Part shown: positions 7,464-9,352 of the stretch, one piece after another
Layout of the letters: each line of letters starts with the position of its first letter
Position numbering within the stretch: the first letter of the stretch is position 1
Assembly: GCA_030590275.1 (NCBI GenBank)
Contig: JAUUYV010000034.1
Span: forward strand, 1 to 9,352
Source of the DNA: Porticoccaceae bacterium
GTDB taxonomy: Bacteria; Pseudomonadota; Gammaproteobacteria; Pseudomonadales; Porticoccaceae
DNA: 9,352 nucleotides
Reading direction: 5' to 3'
Notes under the pieces: generated by a model
The model's database searches: none
What the model was told of the DNA's origin: nothing
The model's input: the letters and a program-made list of their open reading frames with translations, nothing else
Made by a program: the position numbers and the translations under genes

Positions 7464-8478
7464 TCGGTATTTTTTTGATGTCCTGAATTAAATCTTTCGG
7501 GAAATCCGCAGGAACTGCCGTTGCCACGCTGGCAAAAATAGCGTCAGAGGCATTACCGAAGCGTTTTTCAATGGCGCTGGCAATTTCATCGTGCTTGCCG
7601 ATGGCAGCAAAAAGTCCGACGACATCATCGGGGATTTCTGCGGCGATGGTATCCCATTTCCCTTCTTTGGTGAGTCGGTTTAGTTTTTTTCCCAGATCTT
7701 CCAGCCCGTGTTGTTCAAGAACTGGCCAGTAGGCGGGAGTAGACGCATAAAATGCGATGCGATAACGCACCCACTCCACCATCTTATCGACGGCCTGCTG
7801 ATCGGGGCCGGTGGCGATAAATCCTCCCCCGGAGACTTCAAAACTCTCTCGTTTACGTCCAGATTTGGCCATTCCTGTTCCCAGGTTCTGCATAACAATA
7901 TTATCGACGTAGGCTCGCGTACAAAATGGGTGTAAGCGAACTCCATCGCAGATTTCTCCGGCGACTCTGAGCATGGCCGGACCCACCGCAGCCATTGTGA
8001 CTGCTGGGGGTGGGCCAGCAAAAGGTTCGGGAATAAAGTTCGGTGTCATTAAAGTGAACTGGTAGTGCTCGCCCCTGAAATCTAATTTGCCATCGCCTTT
8101 CCAGCAGGCCCAAATAGCGCGAAGTGCCTGAATATACTCTTTCATACGGGGCGCTGGCGCCGACCAGGGAACACTGAATCGTCTTTCATTGTGGGCTTTA
8201 ATCTGGCTGCCGAGTCCTAATACAAAGCGTCCGGCGGATGCCGCCTGCAAATCCCAGCCGATATTGGCGGTGGCCATGGGGCTCCTGGCAAAGGCGATGG
8301 CAATACCGGTAATGAGTTCGACATGCTCAGTACTTGTCGCTGCCACACCGAGGGGTAAAAAGGGATCGTGAGCATTCTCCATGGTCATAAGGCCATCGTA
8401 ACCCAGCGTTTCGATGGCCTGCGCAGCAGCGGGTACTTTGTTGAGATTGTCCTGAGGAATGGTGGTAAATACTTTCAT
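7435..8478 (-). CDS. LLM-class (luciferase-like) oxidoreductase, TIGR03617/MSMEG_2256-type
   Basis: This 347-residue protein belongs to the bacterial luciferase-like TIM-barrel superfamily, whose members use F420 or FMN. It matches the pattern of the TIGR03617 group, named as probable F420-dependent: a short N-terminal strand, AIETLGYDGL (21-30), the highly characteristic HDPFLPL (37-43), IAIAFARSPM (59-68), SAGRFVLGLGSQIKAHNERRFSVPW (81-105) and LRAIWACW (119-126). Substrate is unknown. Whether it uses F420 depends on F420 genes elsewhere in the genome, which cannot be seen; FMN is the alternative. The ATG at 8476-8478 has AAGG on the - strand (8487-8490) eight bases upstream and a good promoter further up. 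It faces the alcohol dehydrogenase tail-to-tail, so they are not an operon although they may share a metabolic setting. Its 3' end lies within a long inverted repeat. Confidence 0.9.
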   Translation of the reverse strand: MKVFTTIPQDNLNKVPAAAQAIETLGYDGLMTMENAHDPFLPLGVAATSTEHVELITGIAIAFARSPMATANIGWDLQAASAGRFVLGLGSQIKAHNERRFSVPWSAPAPRMKEYIQALRAIWACWKGDGKLDFRGEHYQFTLMTPNFIPEPFAGPPPAVTMAAVGPAMLRVAGEICDGVRLHPFCTRAYVDNIVMQNLGTGMAKSGRKRESFEVSGGGFIATGPDQQAVDKMVEWVRYRIAFYASTPAYWPVLEQHGLEDLGKKLNRLTKEGKWDTIAAEIPDDVVGLFAAIGKHDEIASAIEKRFGNASDAIFASVATAVPADFPKDLIQDIKKIPTKFTGFSVE

Positions 8479-8662
8479 AAACCGGGCCTTAGATAGGTTA
8501 GTTTGGCGGCTTGTTGCTTAGCTCGAAAGGCTCATGATAATTATAATAATTTATCTTGTCATTACAGCACGACGTTTGTTGTTCCGGTGAGTGGCTACTT
8601 TTAAATAAACATCGATTTTGGTAAGAAATGGCCTTGCACAAGGATGTAACAAGGTGCGCAAT
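8479..8662. other. Spacer between the beta-barrel gene terminator and the LLM gene
   Basis: About 184 bases hold no open frame that looks coding. They contain the LLM promoter (8534-8562) and a perfect small palindrome CCTTG-CA-CAAGG (8632-8643), with CAAGG again at 8650-8654. I see no tRNA, riboswitch or small gene. The palindrome is short enough to be chance. Confidence 0.5.
8534..8562 (-). promoter_or_regulatory. Sigma70-type promoter of the LLM oxidoreductase gene
   Basis: Read on the - strand, ATGACA (8562-8557) and TATCAT (8539-8534) are each one base from the -35 and -10 consensus and are separated by 17 bases. Transcription would start near 8527, leaving a leader of about 50 bases before the ATG at 8478. 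The spacer is extremely AT-rich (contains TATAAT at the wrong distance from this -35). This is pattern matching only. Confidence 0.55.
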
Positions 8663-8688
8663 AAAAAAGCCGGAATATTTTCCGGCTT
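8663..8688 (-). terminator. Intrinsic terminator of the beta-barrel gene
   Basis: On the - strand AAGCCGGAA, a four-base loop, and TTCCGGCTT form a perfect 9-bp stem (8688-8667), and the last T residues run on into a T6 tract (complement of 8663-8668). It begins 38 bases after the stop of the beta-barrel gene. This is the cleanest Rho-independent terminator in the window and separates that gene from the LLM gene downstream on the same strand. Confidence 0.88.
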
Positions 8689-8725
8689 AAAAAAGATATT
8701 GAAAAAAGTTTAAGTCTCCCACCGT

Positions 8726-9283
8726 TTAAAAGCGATAGGGAAATTTAACCGTAAAGGTGTAATCGGAGGAATCATTGGTCAGCCCCATACCCAGGTTGGT
8801 TACCATGGATAATTTGTGGGTTAGACCGTAAATGGCTCCTACGTTAAAATTACCTGTTGAGGTTTCTGAGCCCGGCACCTCGATAGTGCTTCCATTTTGA
8901 GTAATGTCCACCCCCTGGAAAAATTTCTGAGTAAAGGACATGCTTAAACTGGTGCGTTCGTTAATCGCAAAGGCGAGGCCGACACCCAATTGCAACTGGT
9001 CACCCAATTGCACGTCTCCGGGGCTATTCGGAGCCCCTGGGGCTGCACCTAAATCGCTGAAGTTTTTTTCAAAGTAGTGGCGGTAGGAGATATTGGCAAA
9101 AATAATTGCTGGATCAGTGGTTCTCAGGAAGGAAAATCCGCTTTGCACGGCCCATAGCCCACTGCCAGTGGGCAGTCGCTCGGGATAGAGTAGGTTGGTG
9201 TTTTCGGGGTCCTCCAAAAAATCGATCCCATAGGGGTCTTCACCGGTAGGGGCAATGTACCTCCCGCCCCGCGCCTGCTTGAT
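8726..9283 (-). CDS. C-terminal part of an outer-membrane beta-barrel protein (Phenol_MetA_deg/transporter-like), probably broken
   Basis: The open stretch runs from just after an in-frame TAA (9284-9286) to the stop at 8726-8728. It reads like the C-terminal half of the proteobacterial barrel family annotated as MetA-pathway of phenol degradation or transporter: APTGEDPYG, then LPTGSGLWAVQSGFSFLRTTDPAI, FANISYRHYFE, LGVGLAFAINERTSLSMSF, FNVGAIYGLTHKLSMVTNLGMGLT and a final strand ending in YRF. Alternating hydrophobic residues and a C-terminal aromatic are the outer-membrane insertion signature. No ATG or GTG start is in frame; the only early start is TTG 9215-9217, inside conserved barrel sequence, so it is not credible. 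Family members need a signal peptide and several more N-terminal strands, which should lie upstream, but the frame there is blocked at 9284-9286 and 9317-9319. Truncation, frameshift or sequence error are all possible. Barrel identity is fairly secure, the exact family less so. Confidence 0.7.
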   Translation of the reverse strand: MKQARGGRYIAPTGEDPYGIDFLEDPENTNLLYPERLPTGSGLWAVQSGFSFLRTTDPAIIFANISYRHYFEKNFSDLGAAPGAPNSPGDVQLGDQLQLGVGLAFAINERTSLSMSFTQKFFQGVDITQNGSTIEVPGSETSTGNFNVGAIYGLTHKLSMVTNLGMGLTNDSSDYTFTVKFPYRF

Positions 9284-9286
9284 TTA

Positions 9287-9352
9287 GGCAGTGGGCAGGG
9301 ATACGGCAGTGCTTTTTTAAGTCATGCCTTTCCCGAAGCGCAAGTTTTCGGC
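9287..9352 (-). pseudogene. Blocked upstream part of the beta-barrel gene at the window edge
   Basis: The region that should encode the middle of the barrel protein has stops in the downstream frame at 9284-9286 and 9317-9319. Another - frame is open from the right edge to a TGA at 9240-9242 and could join the barrel frame if one G were removed from the G-rich tract around 9263-9273. Its sequence, rich in Cys and His, does not look strongly like a barrel, so the repair is not proven. Nothing else is recognisable in this stretch. Confidence 0.35.

Noticed and set aside
8632..8643. Palindrome CCTTGCACAAGG before the LLM gene.
   Set aside because: Only five bases per arm, not near the promoter core, and no partner site; kept as a note in the spacer entry only.

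Overview
The window looks like a chromosomal segment of a gammaproteobacterium of moderate GC content. It carries, on the + strand, the tail of hflX followed by hflK, hflC, a small DUF2065 (YjeT-like) gene, hisZ and purA. This order is known from Pseudomonas and related marine Gammaproteobacteria (hfq-hflX-hflK-hflC-DUF2065-hisZ-purA). The LLM-type oxidoreductase and the zinc alcohol dehydrogenase downstream would suit a marine lineage such as Cellvibrionales/Spongiibacteraceae, but that placement is inference from gene content only.

Region 1 (1-6055) is the housekeeping cluster. HflX (ribosome-associated GTPase) is cut by the left edge. HflK and HflC are the two SPFH-domain partners that surround the FtsH protease and overlap by one base (TAATG). 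The DUF2065 gene encodes a two-helix membrane mini-protein. HisZ is the regulatory subunit of the short-form ATP phosphoribosyltransferase (its partner HisG is not in the window). PurA makes adenylosuccinate. The cluster ends in a strong hairpin at 6070-6093.

Region 2 (6056-8725) is accessory in character: a 256-base AT-rich spacer with a possible operator and promoter elements, a zinc-dependent alcohol dehydrogenase on +, and a convergent LLM-class (TIGR03617-type) oxidoreductase on -. The 67-base gap between their stops holds a six-unit TAGR microsatellite and the left arm of a long inverted repeat that runs into the 3' end of the LLM gene. The LLM gene has a good sigma70-like promoter on the - strand.

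Region 3 (8663-9352) is the C-terminal half of an outer-membrane beta-barrel protein on -, followed by a clear intrinsic terminator. Its reading frame is blocked by two stop codons near the right edge, so it is truncated, frameshifted or affected by a sequence error.

The most unusual signal is in the spacers. Three spacers of the housekeeping cluster carry short direct repeats (12, 15 or 16 bp). The best, between hisZ and purA, is a degenerate 15-bp array of about six units that begins inside the last codons of hisZ and stays in the hisZ frame past its stop. It looks like a decayed or duplicating C-terminal tail, or a set of repeated 12-bp palindromes in front of purA. I saw no mobile element, CRISPR array, tRNA, rRNA or obvious new defence system.
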